DNA of 64,000 nt from Boseongicola sp. (GCA_014075275.1 CP046179.1:2675932-2739931), one strand, 5' to 3'. Shown: positions 37,325-47,765, counted from the first letter of the stretch. The notes: a model not told the origin generated them from the sequence alone. Made by a program: numbers and translations.

Positions 37325-38251
37325 TTAACGTTCCAGCAGGACAACTTCGACACGACGGTTGAGTGCCCGCCCGTCTTCAGTCAGGTTTGAGGCGCGCGCC
37401 GCCAGGTATCCGACGCCGCTTGCTTCAAGCTGTGTCGTGGCAACGCCATAAATTTCGGTCAGCCGGTTGCGGACCGCTTCGGCGCGACGCTGGGACAGTG
37501 CTGTGTTAGCTTCCAGTGAACCGACGCTGTCGGTATGCCCAACCAGAACGATCCGGGCTTGGGGTTCGGTGGCTAACCATGCGGCAAGGGATTGCAATGA
37601 CGTGTAGTCTTGGTCACTTAACTGATCCGAACCTGATCCGAAGTCCAGGTCATCCAGCACGATATGGCCGCTGGCAATCAGCACATCAATCATGGCATCG
37701 CCTTCGGTGGGGTCTTCGACCACGGTAGCGGACGACGGGTCTGGGGCGGTCAGATCGGCGGGCGTGGCGTCGAAAACTTCAGTGATATGAACGAAACCAG
37801 CGTCAGATGCGCGCGAAGTGACAATCGCGACGGTGTGCGGTTCGGACGTGGCGGCGCTGGTGTTGCGCATCAGAAGATAGCGATAGTCGCCCAGATCAAC
37901 GTGCATCGCTGGTTCGCGCAGTAAGTCCAGTTGGAACCGGAAATCGAAGCCGCCGCAAATGACATCATTGCAGGAATACACCTCGGAATATCCATCGGAA
38001 ACAAGAGCTTCACGGATGGGTTGCAAGAGCTGCAGAGTGGTCTGCGGGCTGCCGGTGATGCGGATTGCGCGGTTGCGAATAGCGCCTTCCACAATAGGAG
38101 GCGATGTTGATGACCACGCCGCCTCGGGCAGTCGAATAGATGTGGCAGGCGAGATTTCGAAGCGCGAGATTGACCCGCCGGGCACATTGAACTCGACGGC
38201 GGCAACCGAGGTCGCAGAAGCCAAGAGGAATAGAAATGCTGTCCGGATCAT
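37325..38251 (-). CDS. OmpA-family envelope protein
   Basis: A 308-aa secreted protein: signal peptide MIRTAFLFLLASATSVAA, a middle domain of unknown type, and a C-terminal OmpA/MotB peptidoglycan-binding domain (about 195-308: FGSGSDQLSDQDYTSLQSLAAWL, ARIVLVGHTDSVGSLEANTALSQRRAEAVRNRLTEIYG, NRRVEVVLLER). Its ATG overlaps the upstream GNAT stop by 4 bp, so it is the last gene of a cinA-GNAT-ompA operon. It tethers the envelope to peptidoglycan by family analogy. Confidence 0.9.
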   Translation of the reverse strand: MIRTAFLFLLASATSVAAVEFNVPGGSISRFEISPATSIRLPEAAWSSTSPPIVEGAIRNRAIRITGSPQTTLQLLQPIREALVSDGYSEVYSCNDVICGGFDFRFQLDLLREPAMHVDLGDYRYLLMRNTSAATSEPHTVAIVTSRASDAGFVHITEVFDATPADLTAPDPSSATVVEDPTEGDAMIDVLIASGHIVLDDLDFGSGSDQLSDQDYTSLQSLAAWLATEPQARIVLVGHTDSVGSLEANTALSQRRAEAVRNRLTEIYGVATTQLEASGVGYLAARASNLTEDGRALNRRVEVVLLER

Positions 38252-38979
38252 AGGTCTGCCTTGTCTGCGCGGCGATAGTGATACTGCGCGACCTCGCTCA
38301 TGCCAAGCGAACGATAAAGAGCATTTGCCGGGTCGTTGGCGCGCGTGACCATCAAAGTCATCCAGCGCGCCCCGGTTTTGGCAGCCCAATAGGCGGCGGC
38401 TTTCATCATTTGTCGACCAGTTCCATGGCGCCGGTATTCTGGCAATATCTCAAGCGCGTGCACCATGGCGATATCTTCATGGCAGGCGACAAAGACAGTG
38501 CCGACTGGTCGATCCTGATACCGGCCTATGATCGTAGTTTTAGGGCCTTTGGCGCGCTTCATAACATTCCAGCGAGGTGCAAGCACGCCCCCTGCCGCCC
38601 AAATTTCGGTCTGGATTGCAAGCGGTGGCCATGTCGGCAGCATGGTGGCGGGGGCAGGAGTTTCAGACAACGCGTTGATTTCGATGGAGTAAACGGCAAC
38701 GGGATCGACGATGCAATATCCCCTGTCATCCAAAGCCTGATCTAGCGCATCATCGTTTGGGCGGATCATAAAAATAGGCGGCTGGAGAAGTGCCGCCATC
38801 TCAAATTCGGCTGCTGTGATGTCGCCGTTGCCAATATCGGCAATGGAGGTCGCTGCGGAAACACGTTGCCCGCCACCATCACCCTTGCGAATGATCCATG
38901 GACCAGTGCGCGAAAAACCGGCAGCTGGCCATGTCGCGTCCAGGGCCTGAAACAGCCGATTTGAATCCGGCGTTGTCAT
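38248..38979 (-). CDS. GNAT-family N-acetyltransferase
   Basis: A 243-aa protein with a C-terminal GNAT domain (about 140-240): MVHALEILPEYRRHGTGRQMMKAAAYWAAKTGARWMTLMVTRANDPANALYRSLGMSEVAQYHYR carries motifs A and B. The N-terminal half is family-typical of long GNATs that have a decayed second domain. It overlaps cinA by 4 bp upstream and the OmpA gene by 4 bp downstream, so all three are coupled. Confidence 0.88.
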   Translation of the reverse strand: MTTPDSNRLFQALDATWPAAGFSRTGPWIIRKGDGGGQRVSAATSIADIGNGDITAAEFEMAALLQPPIFMIRPNDDALDQALDDRGYCIVDPVAVYSIEINALSETPAPATMLPTWPPLAIQTEIWAAGGVLAPRWNVMKRAKGPKTTIIGRYQDRPVGTVFVACHEDIAMVHALEILPEYRRHGTGRQMMKAAAYWAAKTGARWMTLMVTRANDPANALYRSLGMSEVAQYHYRRADKADL

Positions 38980-39707
38980 GATCGAGCGCCCGGAAACTGC
39001 GTTAGAAGTTCCTGGACGGCCGCGTCTATGCGGTTTTTGTCGGTGCTGCGAAAAACGACGTTGCTGCCATATATCCCATCTTGGTTAAACGGATATGAAC
39101 CGATGGTGAGATCGGTGAAGGCGGCTGCAAGGTCGGCCAATGGGCCGGCAATATCGCCTTCGCCGCGCTCGATCCGCAGCGAGATGGATTGCAATTTGGA
39201 ACCGCCCGTCAGGGACGGAAGCACCGAAGCAACCATCGCCTGAAAGATACTTGGAACACCGGCCATGACGTGGACGTTTCCAAGCGTAAAGCCTGGAGCG
39301 GCTGAGATTGGGTTGTCGATTAGGGCTGCGCCATCGGGAATGCGGGCCATTCGTAGCCGGGCTGTGTTCAGGATTTGATTTTGGCGATCATAGTGATGTT
39401 GAAGGATTGCGCGCGCGTCCTCGCGCACGTCAATCTGCACATCAAATGCGGCGGCGACACAGTCGGCGGTGATGTCGTCGTGGGTTGGGCCGATGCCGCC
39501 AGACGTAAAGACATGATCGAAAGACCCTGACAGGTCGCGAACGCCTGCAATGATGGAGTCGGGTTGATCAGAGACGACGCGAACCTCTTTTAAATCAATG
39601 CCTTTGTCGGTCAGCTGCCCAGCAAGATAGTGCATGTTAGCATCGCGGGTTCGACCCGAAAGAATCTCGTCCCCGATCACCAGCATTGCCGCCGTTGGAT
39701 TGCCCAT
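38976..39707 (-). CDS. CinA-like molybdopterin-binding (MoCF) protein
   Basis: A 243-aa MoCF_biosynth-domain protein equal to the N-terminal half of CinA: AAMLVIGDEILSGRTRDANMHYLAGQLTDKGIDL, VFTSGGIGPTHDDITADCVA and NPISAAPGFTLGNVHVMAGVPSIF. CinA N-domains are linked to ADP-ribose or pyridine nucleotide hydrolysis in some species; the role here is not certain. It is first in a coupled three-gene operon and divergent from sfsA, 46 bp apart. Confidence 0.88.
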   Translation of the reverse strand: MGNPTAAMLVIGDEILSGRTRDANMHYLAGQLTDKGIDLKEVRVVSDQPDSIIAGVRDLSGSFDHVFTSGGIGPTHDDITADCVAAAFDVQIDVREDARAILQHHYDRQNQILNTARLRMARIPDGAALIDNPISAAPGFTLGNVHVMAGVPSIFQAMVASVLPSLTGGSKLQSISLRIERGEGDIAGPLADLAAAFTDLTIGSYPFNQDGIYGSNVVFRSTDKNRIDAAVQELLTQFPGARS

Positions 39708-39753
39708 TGCCCCGTCCTTGCACAGCCTTCAAGGCCGGTATAGGCCGCAGGTC

Positions 39754-40461
39754 ATGCGCTTTCAAACCCCTCTTGTGCCTGGACGGCTTTTGCGCCGTTA
39801 CAAACGCTTTCTGGCGGATGTTGTGCTGGAGGGTTCCGGCGCGGAAGTGGTGGTTCATTGTCCGAATCCCGGTGCGATGCTGGGGCTTGCAGAAACCGGA
39901 ATGCGAGTTTGGGTTGAGCCAAATGACGATCCCAAAAAGAAGCTGAAATATGGTTGGCGGTTGGTCGAGTTGGGGGCTGGGCATCTGGCAGGGATAGATA
40001 CTGCGGTGCCAAACCGGGTCGTTGGCGAGGCGTTGCGCACAAGGGCTATTCCGGAATTGGCTGGATGGGAAAATGTGCGAGCGGAAGTGCCTTACGGCGA
40101 GAAGAGCCGGGTTGATTTCCTGCTGACGGAAGATGAGTTGCCCGACATTTATGTCGAGGTGAAAAACGTGCATCTTCAGCGGGTTGGAGATTTGGCGGAG
40201 TTTCCGGATTGTGTGACAGCGCGCGGTGCGCGCCACCTGGATGAGCTTGCATCGATGGTGCGCGGCGGGCACCGGGCGGCCATGTTCTATCTGGTCCAGC
40301 GGACGGATTGCACGCGGTTTTCTTTGGCACGGGACATTGATGTGAAATACGCTCAGGCCTTTGACCGCGCGCGGTCGGCGGGGGTCGAGGTGCTGTGCTA
40401 TGGCACCGAGATCAATAAAAGCGGCGTGACCCTCGGGGGCCGGCTGCCGTTTGAGCATTAG
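39754..40461 (+). CDS. sfsA: SfsA family DNA/RNA nuclease-like protein
   Basis: A 235-aa SfsA protein: MRFQTPLVPGRLLRRYKRFLADV, VHCPNPGAMLGL, SRVDFLLTEDELPDIYVEVKNVHL and FPDCVTARGARHLDELASMV are hallmark segments; the D...EVK pattern is that of PD-(D/E)XK nucleases. Originally described as a sugar fermentation stimulation protein in E. coli. The start at 39754 gives the family N-terminus. Confidence 0.95.
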   Translation: MRFQTPLVPGRLLRRYKRFLADVVLEGSGAEVVVHCPNPGAMLGLAETGMRVWVEPNDDPKKKLKYGWRLVELGAGHLAGIDTAVPNRVVGEALRTRAIPELAGWENVRAEVPYGEKSRVDFLLTEDELPDIYVEVKNVHLQRVGDLAEFPDCVTARGARHLDELASMVRGGHRAAMFYLVQRTDCTRFSLARDIDVKYAQAFDRARSAGVEVLCYGTEINKSGVTLGGRLPFEH

Positions 40462-40524
40462 CGGCATCTGGCACTTGTCGGCAGAACGACTTATATCAGC
40501 CGAAACGGGTTAAGGATCACAGCT

Positions 40525-41337
40525 GTGGACGAACGCAGGCAGGGCCGTGTCACGAAAGACGGCATCCGAATTTATGACGCCGAAGACTTTCAGGGCATGC
40601 GCGTTGCGGGTGAGCTGGCTGCACGGATTCTGGATGAGATCGCGCCGATGGTGGTGCCGGGGGCGACGACTGGTCTGATTGATACTGCGATTACCAATAT
40701 GGTGGATGAAGCGGGGGCGACCTCGGCCACGATTGGGTACAAGGGCTATCAGCACGCCAGTTGTATCAGCGTGAACCATGTCGTTTGTCATGGAATACCG
40801 GGCGATAAGCGCCTGAAAGATGGCGATATTCTGAATGTAGACGTGACGGTGATTGTGGACGGATGGTATGGCGACACCAGCCGGATGTATGTGGCCGGCA
40901 AGCTGAGCCGGAAGGCAGAGCGGTTGGTTCAGGTGACCCATGACGCGCTGTTCAAGGGGATCGAGGCGGTGAAGCCGGGCAAAACGTTCGGTGATATTGG
41001 CCATGCCATTCAGGCTTATGTCGAAGCGCATCGGATGTCTGTGGTGCGGGACTTCTGCGGCCATGGATTGGGGCGGGTGTTCCATGCGCCGCCGAATGTT
41101 CTGCACTATGGACGTCCCGGAACCGGGGCCGTTCTGGAGCCGGGGATGTTCTTTACAATTGAGCCTATGGTCAATCTGGGGCGTCCCGAGACCAAGGTTC
41201 TGGCCGATGACTGGACGGCGGTGACGCGGGATAAGTCCTTGTCAGCACAGTTTGAACACTCGGTCGGGGTGACGGAAGACGGGTGCGAATTGTTCACCTT
41301 GTCGCCCGGTGGAAAGTTCCATCCGACCTGGGGCTAA
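40525..41337 (+). CDS. map: type I methionine aminopeptidase
   Basis: Map, 270 aa, removes N-terminal Met from nascent proteins. Metal ligands are visible: two Asp in LNVDVTVIVDGWYGDTSRM, His in GHGLGRVFHAPPNVLHY, Glu in FFTIEPMVNLG and Glu in AQFEHSVGVTEDG. It begins with GTG at 40525, preceded by TTAAGGATC. Follows sfsA by 63 bp on the same strand. Confidence 0.96.
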   Translation: MDERRQGRVTKDGIRIYDAEDFQGMRVAGELAARILDEIAPMVVPGATTGLIDTAITNMVDEAGATSATIGYKGYQHASCISVNHVVCHGIPGDKRLKDGDILNVDVTVIVDGWYGDTSRMYVAGKLSRKAERLVQVTHDALFKGIEAVKPGKTFGDIGHAIQAYVEAHRMSVVRDFCGHGLGRVFHAPPNVLHYGRPGTGAVLEPGMFFTIEPMVNLGRPETKVLADDWTAVTRDKSLSAQFEHSVGVTEDGCELFTLSPGGKFHPTWG

Positions 41338-41431
41338 CCCGATTTTCTTTACGCATTGTTAGGGAAGTATTGCTTGCGGCGCTGGTTGGCCGTGGCGGGC
41401 GGTTTTGGCGCAATTCTCTGTGGAAACTGAT

Positions 41432-41600
41432 GAAAATCGGCTGTCTGTATCGCGTCGGTATCATGTCGGTATTACGTCGGTGGACCCGAGCGGTGGGTTT
41501 TGGTTCCGTTAAGGTTTGGGAAACGGATTTCGACACGAAATCCGGGGAGCGGGCTGCTGCCCGCTGGCGCGCCGCGCGGGGATATTTTTGGGCCGATAAT
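41432..41600 (-). repeat. intergenic repeat, long member, inverted
   Basis: On the minus strand it matches 11310-11462 block by block: ATTATCGGCCC, AAAAATATCC, GC hairpin (GCGGGC-AGCA-GCCCGC), CTCCCCGGATTTCG, GTCGAAATCCGTTTC, a TTAACG block, then three 11-bp units. On the plus strand these read GTATCGCGTCG, GTATCATGTCG and GTATTACGTCG at 41447-41479. It occupies most of the map-reductase gap. Confidence 0.75.
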
Positions 41601-41679
41601 CGGGATGGTAGCGCAATGTGTCGGAGATGTGGGAAACTCGGGCGCTGCGTAATAGGATTGCGCAAATCGGAGAATGGGT

Positions 41680-42444
41680 ATGGCAAATGTTCTGATCGTT
41701 TTGGCGCATCCTGAGACGACGACGTTTACTGCGGAATGGGCGCGGGCGAGCGAGCAGGCATTTCGCGATCTTGGGCATGAAGTGGTGTGGTCGGATTTAT
41801 GCAGTATGGCCTTCGATCCGGTGGAACGGCGCGGGCATTATGCAGGCGATTTGCCGTCGGGGCCGTTTGATGTTCTGCGGGTGCAGGAACAGGCGGCTGC
41901 GGCGGGCATGCTGCCCGGTGATGTGGCAGCGGAGATCGACAAAGTGCGGCGCGCGGATCGGATAGTCTTTCATTTCCCGATCTGGTGGTTTTCCCCGCCT
42001 GCCATTCTGAAGGGTTGGTGCGAACGGGTGTTGGCGCATGGGGCGCTGCATTCGGTGGATGAGCGATTTGATCGCGGCATGGGGCGCGGCAAGCGCGTGT
42101 TGTTTTGTGTGACGACGGGATCACGGGCGTCGGAAAGCGCGTTCAACGGCAAAGAGGGGGATGTCGAGATGTTGCTTTGGCCGCTGGCCTATGTGTTTCG
42201 GTATCTGGGGATGACCGTGTTGCGCCTCAAAGTCGTGCATGGGGTGCATGGGTATCATCGCGGCAGCCGCGAGGTTGAACTGCGGGAGCGATTGCGTGGG
42301 GTCCTGGCGGCGCATAAGGATCTTGTGGGCAGGTTCGATGAATTGCCGGTGATGGCGTTTAACTCGGATGATGAGTTTGATGAGCAGGGGCGGTTGAAGG
42401 CGGGGGCGGAGAGTTACTCTGGGTTTATTCGGCATGGGGGGTAG
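41680..42444 (+). CDS. flavodoxin-fold NAD(P)H oxidoreductase (KefF/MdaB-like)
   Basis: A 254-aa flavodoxin_2 protein: MANVLIVLAHPETTTFTAEWA, HEVVWSDLCSMAFDPVERRGHY, DRIVFHFPIWWFSPPAILKGWCERVLAHG and the late FCVTTGSRASESAF are typical quinone-reductase segments using FMN or FAD. GGAGA at 41669 fits the ATG at 41680 better than the one at 41674. Probably protects against quinones. Confidence 0.88.
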   Translation: MANVLIVLAHPETTTFTAEWARASEQAFRDLGHEVVWSDLCSMAFDPVERRGHYAGDLPSGPFDVLRVQEQAAAAGMLPGDVAAEIDKVRRADRIVFHFPIWWFSPPAILKGWCERVLAHGALHSVDERFDRGMGRGKRVLFCVTTGSRASESAFNGKEGDVEMLLWPLAYVFRYLGMTVLRLKVVHGVHGYHRGSREVELRERLRGVLAAHKDLVGRFDELPVMAFNSDDEFDEQGRLKAGAESYSGFIRHGG

Positions 42445-42702
42445 GTTGGAGTTCGGATCTATGACACAGAACCTAGATTTCGTGAATATCCGCTTCGAGC
42501 CCTTATTTACCAATGCTGCAGAGGCATAGTTTTGGCAAAACGTGCGAGAACCAAACGTTCGCTGCACGTGCGAAGCTTAGCCCGAGCTAACGAATAAGCA
42601 GCCATTCGTTGTCGATTGCGCAAACGCTATTTTGAGGGCAAGTGCGACGTTAGAAGCTCCGGTTCGTCAAAACAGAAACGATCGAGAGCGTTTCGGCTCG
42701 GA

Positions 42703-44007
42703 CTAAATGAATCTGTTCACAACATTTTCCAAGCGTTCCTGCCGACCGGACTTAGGAATAGGATCGATACCGTCGTTTTCAACGCGTTCTGCGATCGAAC
42801 TCAGGGTATCTCGCTTCAACATTTCAATATTTCTCGGCGAATTCCAACAATCATACCGCGCGGCGCGTGCTTCTTCCAAGATGCCGGATTTCAGAAGAGC
42901 TGCTGCCTTCTTCAATCCCTGCGCACAGATATCCATGCCACCAACGTGAGCCAGAATTAGGTCTTCTGGGTCAAGGCTCTGACGCCGCAATTTTGCGTCG
43001 AAGTTCGTTCCGCCGGTCGCGAATCCGCCTGCCTTGAGCACCTCATAGTAGGCTAGCGCGACCTCTGGAATATTATTCGGGAACTGATCGGTATCCCAAC
43101 CGGATTGATAGTCGTTCCGGTTGATATCAATCGATCCGAAAATGCCAAGGCTTGCCGCCATTGCAAGTTCGTGTTCGAAACTATGCCCGGCCAGAATAGC
43201 ATGGCCTTGTTCGATATTTACCTTAACTTCGTTTTCAAGACCGAACCGACGAAGGAACCCGTAGACCGTCGCGACGTCATAGTCGTATTGATGTTTGGTC
43301 GGTTCCTGTGGTTTCGGTTCGATCAGAATTGCACCATCGAATCCGATCTTGTGTTTGTAGTCCACGACCATCGATAGGAACCGGCCGGCCTGTTCAGCTT
43401 CGCGGCTCAGGTCGGTGTTGAGCAAGGTCTCATATCCCTCGCGCCCGCCCCAAAGAACGTAGTTTTCTCCGCCCAGTTTGTGGGTAGCGTCCATGCAAGA
43501 TTTAACGGTCGCAGCAGCATAAGCAAACACATCCGGGTCAGGATTTGTGGCTGCTCCTGACATGTATCGACGGTGAGAAAACAGGTTCGCCGTGCCCCAA
43601 AGCAACTTTGCCTCGCTGGTTTCCATTTTCTCGGCAAACACGTCGACGATTTCTTCAAGGTTCCGGCGGCTTTCTGCAAAACTTTTGCCTTCAGGACGAA
43701 CGTCCGCGTCGTGAAAACAAAAGTAAGGTGCGCCAAGAATTTCGAACATCTCAAACGCGACGTCTGCTTTCATCTTTGCCTGCTCCATCCCGTTTCCGAA
43801 CCACGGTCGTTCAAACGTCTGCCCACCGAAAGGGTCGCCGCCCTCCCAAGCAAAACTGTGCCAATAAGCAACCGAAAACCGCAAATGATCTTCCATGCGT
43901 TTTCCAAGGACGATTTCGTCCGGGTTGTAATGGCGAAAGGCAAAGTCGTTGTCGGTTTCGGGGCCCTCGAATTCAATCTTCGAGATTCCATAAAAAAAGT
44001 CGGTCAT
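42703..44007 (-). CDS. xylA: xylose isomerase
   Basis: XylA, 434 aa, interconverts D-xylose and D-xylulose and often D-glucose and D-fructose. Catalytic and metal motifs are visible: [23 protein letters not shown] (catalytic His), [56 protein letters not shown]. It is the last gene of the LacI-controlled operon. No xylulokinase gene is in the window, so xylulose must be phosphorylated elsewhere or the substrate differs. The 258 bp after it hold no recognised gene. Confidence 0.95.
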   Translation of the reverse strand: MTDFFYGISKIEFEGPETDNDFAFRHYNPDEIVLGKRMEDHLRFSVAYWHSFAWEGGDPFGGQTFERPWFGNGMEQAKMKADVAFEMFEILGAPYFCFHDADVRPEGKSFAESRRNLEEIVDVFAEKMETSEAKLLWGTANLFSHRRYMSGAATNPDPDVFAYAAATVKSCMDATHKLGGENYVLWGGREGYETLLNTDLSREAEQAGRFLSMVVDYKHKIGFDGAILIEPKPQEPTKHQYDYDVATVYGFLRRFGLENEVKVNIEQGHAILAGHSFEHELAMAASLGIFGSIDINRNDYQSGWDTDQFPNNIPEVALAYYEVLKAGGFATGGTNFDAKLRRQSLDPEDLILAHVGGMDICAQGLKKAAALLKSGILEEARAARYDCWNSPRNIEMLKRDTLSSIAERVENDGIDPIPKSGRQERLENVVNRFI

Positions 44008-44048
44008 TCTTGTTCGTCCTTGTAGCGGGCCATCACACATTCTAATTG

Positions 44049-45200
44049 CTATTCGACGCTTACCCAGGCGGAATTTCGATTCGAGGACCGAATACAGGCG
44101 TCAATGAATTGAACACCTAAAAGTCCGTCATTGATTGCCGGAAAATGCACATCTGACGGGATTGGATTGCCAGAGGCACGCGCGCGGATTGCAGTTGCGG
44201 CCTCGTCATAGATATTGGCGAAACCTTCTAGGTAGCCTTCTGGGTGTCCGCCGGGTGTTCGCGTCAATCGGTTTGCATGTTCATTCGCCCCAGCACCTCC
44301 GCGCGTTAGCAAACGTTTCGGTTCCCCAAACGGTGTGTACCAAAGATAGTTCGGATCTTCTTGCGCCCACTCCAAACCGCCCTTGGATCCGTAAACGCGA
44401 AGTTTGAGGGCATTTTCATTGCCGGGTGCGACCTGACTTGACCAAAGCATGCCACGCGCGCCACCTTTGAAACGCATCATGACATGAACGTTGTCATCCA
44501 AACGGCGCCCCGGAACAAAACTTTGCAAATCCGCGGCCAAACTTTCGATCTCTAGTCCCGTTGTGAAGCCCAACAGATTAAACGCATGGGTCCCAATGTC
44601 GCCCACGCAACCACCTGGACCAGATCGTGCCGGATCAGTCCGCCATTCTGCTTGTTTGTTGTCCTGACCCTCTTCGGGCTCGGTCAGCCAGTCTTGTGGA
44701 TACTCTACTTGGACGACTCTAAGTTGGCCCAGCAATCCTTCCGCGATCATGTTCTGCGCCTGTCGGATCATAGGGTAACCGGTGTAGTTATGAGTCAGCA
44801 CAAACAGGGCGCTTGTCGCTTCAACCGCTTTCATCAATTTCCGGGCGTCGGGCAACGTTGCGGTTAAAGGCTTATCGCAAATCACGTTAATTCCGCGCTT
44901 TAAAAACTCCTTAGCGACTGGGTAGTGCATGTGATTAGGCGTAACGATAGCGACGGCTTCAATCCCATCCTTCAACCGCGCCTCGCGTATGGCCATAGAT
45001 TTGAAATCATCGTACGTGCGATCAGAGGCCAACCCAAGTGCTGCACCAGAGGACTGCGCCCGTTCTGGCGTCGATGACAGGGCACCGGCAATCAGGTCAT
45101 AGTTACCGTCAATGCGCGAGGCAATACGATGCACCGTCCCAATAAACGCATCCGCGCCGCCACCCACCATGCCAAGGCGAATTGGTTTTTGTCCGTTCAT
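44049..45200 (-). CDS. Gfo/Idh/MocA-family sugar dehydrogenase
   Basis: A 383-aa NAD(P)-dependent oxidoreductase: Rossmann motif [19 protein letters not shown] near the N-terminus, the [12 protein letters not shown] segment with the family lysine, [20 protein letters not shown] with catalytic Asp and His, then the C-terminal alpha/beta domain. It acts on a sugar or cyclitol. It overlaps the isomerase gene upstream by 4 bp and ends 41 bp before xylA. Confidence 0.9.
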   Translation of the reverse strand: MNGQKPIRLGMVGGGADAFIGTVHRIASRIDGNYDLIAGALSSTPERAQSSGAALGLASDRTYDDFKSMAIREARLKDGIEAVAIVTPNHMHYPVAKEFLKRGINVICDKPLTATLPDARKLMKAVEATSALFVLTHNYTGYPMIRQAQNMIAEGLLGQLRVVQVEYPQDWLTEPEEGQDNKQAEWRTDPARSGPGGCVGDIGTHAFNLLGFTTGLEIESLAADLQSFVPGRRLDDNVHVMMRFKGGARGMLWSSQVAPGNENALKLRVYGSKGGLEWAQEDPNYLWYTPFGEPKRLLTRGGAGANEHANRLTRTPGGHPEGYLEGFANIYDEAATAIRARASGNPIPSDVHFPAINDGLLGVQFIDACIRSSNRNSAWVSVE

Positions 45201-46261
45201 GATGCACCTCCAATACCAAGAAGCCTGCAGTTCGCCGCTTCATCCGCGCCGCCACTGGCAAAATCATCAAAAGCCTTCTCAGTCAGACGGATCATGTGAT
45301 CTTTGACGAATTGCGCCCCTTCTCGTGCACCGTCTTCTGGATGTTTCAGGCAGCACTCCCATTCTACAACCGCCCATCCGTCAAACCCATTGGCCGCCAT
45401 TTTGGAAAAGATCGCCCCAAAGTCGACTTGACCGTCACCTAAGCTGCGAAATCGGCCGGCCCGGTCGACCCAAGGCTGGTAGCCTGAATAAACGCCCTGC
45501 CGACCGGTCGGATTGAACTCGGCGTCTTTAACGTGGAACATCTTTATCCGGTCTTTGTAGATATCGATGTTGTCCAGATAATCCATGCACTGAAGAACAT
45601 AGTGGGAAGGGTCATAAAGCATGTTGGCGCGCGGATGATCGACCAGCTTGTCCAAGAACATCTCAAACGTGGCACCGTCGTGCAGGTCCTCGCCCGGGTG
45701 AATTTCGTAACAGACATCGACGCCCAAGGCATCGGCGTGGTCCAGAATTGGGCGCCATCGGCGCGCCAGTTCATCAAAGGCGGTGTCTATCAGGCCGGCA
45801 GGTCGTTGCGGCCATGGGTAAACAAACGGCCAGGCAAGTGCGCCCGAAAAGGTCGCATGGGCCGTGATGCCAAGATTATAGGATGCCGTAATGGCCAGTT
45901 TGACTTGATCTACCGCCCATTGTTGGCGGGCTTTCGGGTTTCCCTGAACTTCTGGAATGGCAAAGCCGTCGAATGCTTCGTCATAAGCGGGATGAACGGC
46001 CACAAGCTGGCCCTGAAGGTGGGTCGACAATTCGGTAATCTCGACTCCGTTTTCCTTCGCAACTCCAACAATCTCGTCGCAATAGGAACGAGAGCTCGCT
46101 GCTTTGCCTAAATCGAACAGCCGTCCATCCCAACTTGGAATTTGGACGCCTTTATAGCCACAATCAGCTGCCCATTTCGTAATGCTATCCCAGGAATTAA
46201 ACGGGGCTTCGTCGCTTGCAAATTGGGCGAGAAAAAGCGCGGGGCCTTTGAGCTTACTCAT
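45197..46261 (-). CDS. sugar phosphate isomerase/epimerase (TIM barrel)
   Basis: A 354-aa AP_endonuc_2/xylose-isomerase-like TIM-barrel protein: DCGYKGVQIPSWDGRLFDL, ITELSTHLQGQLVAVHPAYD, GVDVCYEIHPGEDLHDG, NMLYDPSHYVLQCMDYLD and WAVVEWECCLKHPEDGA hold likely metal ligands (E, D, H, E). Paired with a Gfo/Idh/MocA enzyme it probably epimerises or isomerises a keto-sugar made by that dehydrogenase. Confidence 0.88.
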   Translation of the reverse strand: MSKLKGPALFLAQFASDEAPFNSWDSITKWAADCGYKGVQIPSWDGRLFDLGKAASSRSYCDEIVGVAKENGVEITELSTHLQGQLVAVHPAYDEAFDGFAIPEVQGNPKARQQWAVDQVKLAITASYNLGITAHATFSGALAWPFVYPWPQRPAGLIDTAFDELARRWRPILDHADALGVDVCYEIHPGEDLHDGATFEMFLDKLVDHPRANMLYDPSHYVLQCMDYLDNIDIYKDRIKMFHVKDAEFNPTGRQGVYSGYQPWVDRAGRFRSLGDGQVDFGAIFSKMAANGFDGWAVVEWECCLKHPEDGAREGAQFVKDHMIRLTEKAFDDFASGGADEAANCRLLGIGGAS

Positions 46262-46297
46262 TGAAAAAATCCTTATCTGTAGGGTGGCTATTGCTGA

Positions 46298-46321
46298 GAG
46301 GGGGCAATTGAATGCCCCCTC
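46298..46321 (-). other. intercistronic hairpin after sugar-binding gene
   Basis: GAGGGGGCA (46298-46306) pairs perfectly with TGCCCCCTC (46313-46321), 6-nt loop, 23 bases past the binding-protein stop and upstream of the isomerase start. Without a U run it fits an mRNA-stabilising or partial-termination element. Confidence 0.7.
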
Positions 46322-46702
46322 GATTGGCTTCCGTTTTCTAAATCCTAGAAGTGAGACTCTGGGAAATAGAACGCAGCCGCGTTTTCTTGTGTGATCAATG
46401 TCGCGCCAAGGATATAGCGTCCAGCGACCGGGCCGTTTGATTTGAACGCAGCTACAGTCACGTCCATTGCCGTTGCGATCATTGAAGGTGGGTACAACAC
46501 GTCAACAGGCACAAGCGTGTTTCCGTCCATGATACCTTTGATGGTTTCCTTCATACCGGCACCGCCGACAACGAACATGCCGTTGCCGTCACGACCCGCT
46601 TGCTTAAGCGCCGCAACAACACCGATTGCGATGTCATCGTCCTGGGCCCAAACAGCGTCGATATCAGGGAAACGGCTTAGGAAATCTTGCATGACTTCAA
46701 AG

Positions 46703-46710
46703 CCATCGTC
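46703..46710. repeat. target-site duplication, left of IS copy 2
   Basis: CCATCGTC, identical to 48223-48230 on the other side of the element. Confidence 0.93.
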
Positions 46711-46784
46711 TGTCCGTCGTCAGGGTTTTGGGAACCAAGAGTTGCTTAAACAAGTAAAGAGTTTGGCTCGTCTGGTTGATGTTA

Positions 46785-47765
46785 TTATGCGGCGCGCTGT
46801 CTGTGATGCAAGCGCCGCGCTTCGAGCGTCTTTCGTTTGATCCTTTCCCGTTGTCTTAGAATGGCTTTGTCACGCCCGAAGTAGACGTCGGCGGGTGTGA
46901 CGTTGTTCAGGCTCTCGTGGTAGCGCTTGTGATTGTAGTGATCGACGAAGGCTTCGATCTGGGTTTCGAGGTCTCCCGGAAGGAAGTAGTTCTCCAATAG
47001 GATGCGGTTCTTCAGGGTTTGATGCCACCTCTCGATCTTGCCCTGTGTCTGGGGATGATATGGTGCGCCCCGAGAATGCTTCATGCCTTTGTCCTGCAGC
47101 CATTCAGCCAGATCGCCAGAGACGTAACTGGACCCGTTGTCGCTGAGGAGGCGGGGTTTGTGGATGACGTGAACCTGATCGCACCCTGATGCTTGTAGCG
47201 CCAAATCCAGGGTGTCCGTCACGTCCTCTGCCCGCATGTTCGTGCAGAGTTTCCACGAGATGATGTAGCGGCTGTAGTCGTCCAGGATTGTGCTGAGATA
47301 GAACCAGCCCCAGCCAAGCACTTTGAGATAGGTGAAGTCGGTTTGCCAAAGCTGGTTGATCGCAGTGGTCTTGTCTTTGAACTCGTTTGCCGCCTTGAGC
47401 ACGATAAAGGCCGGGCTGGTGATCAGATCGTGGGCCTTCAGGGCCCGATAGACTGAAGATTCCGAGACGAAGTAGCGCTCCCGATCCGTGAACGTCACTG
47501 CCAGTTCGCGCGGCGACAGCTCCGTCTCCTGCAGCGCCAGCTTGACGACCTTGCGCCGGACTTCGTCGGGGATGCGGTTCCAGACATGTCTGGGCTTAGG
47601 CGCTTGATCCACAAGGCCAGCGTCGCCGCGCTGCCGATACCGATCATACCAACGGTAAAATGTGGTGCGGGGGATGCCCAGCTTTGCCAATGTTCGACGA
47701 GCAGACAAATGCGACCCCTCAACAAGCCGGATGATCTCCAACTTCTCAGATGCAGCATACCTCAT
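46785..47765 (-). CDS. IS3-family transposase OrfB (copy 2)
   Basis: Identical in protein sequence to copy 1 OrfB as far as compared: HTH region, then the DDE domain with Asp in LWQTDFTYLKV, Asp in LLSDNGSSY and Glu in GKIERWHQTLKNR. ATG at 47765 overlaps the orfA stop. Confidence 0.93.
   Translation of the reverse strand: MRYAASEKLEIIRLVEGSHLSARRTLAKLGIPRTTFYRWYDRYRQRGDAGLVDQAPKPRHVWNRIPDEVRRKVVKLALQETELSPRELAVTFTDRERYFVSESSVYRALKAHDLITSPAFIVLKAANEFKDKTTAINQLWQTDFTYLKVLGWGWFYLSTILDDYSRYIISWKLCTNMRAEDVTDTLDLALQASGCDQVHVIHKPRLLSDNGSSYVSGDLAEWLQDKGMKHSRGAPYHPQTQGKIERWHQTLKNRILLENYFLPGDLETQIEAFVDHYNHKRYHESLNNVTPADVYFGRDKAILRQRERIKRKTLEARRLHHRQRAA

Noticed and set aside
42445-42702. Possible gene or RNA between the reductase and xylA
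   Set aside because: No frame with start signal and no stable hairpin or promoter pattern; I see nothing that can be supported.
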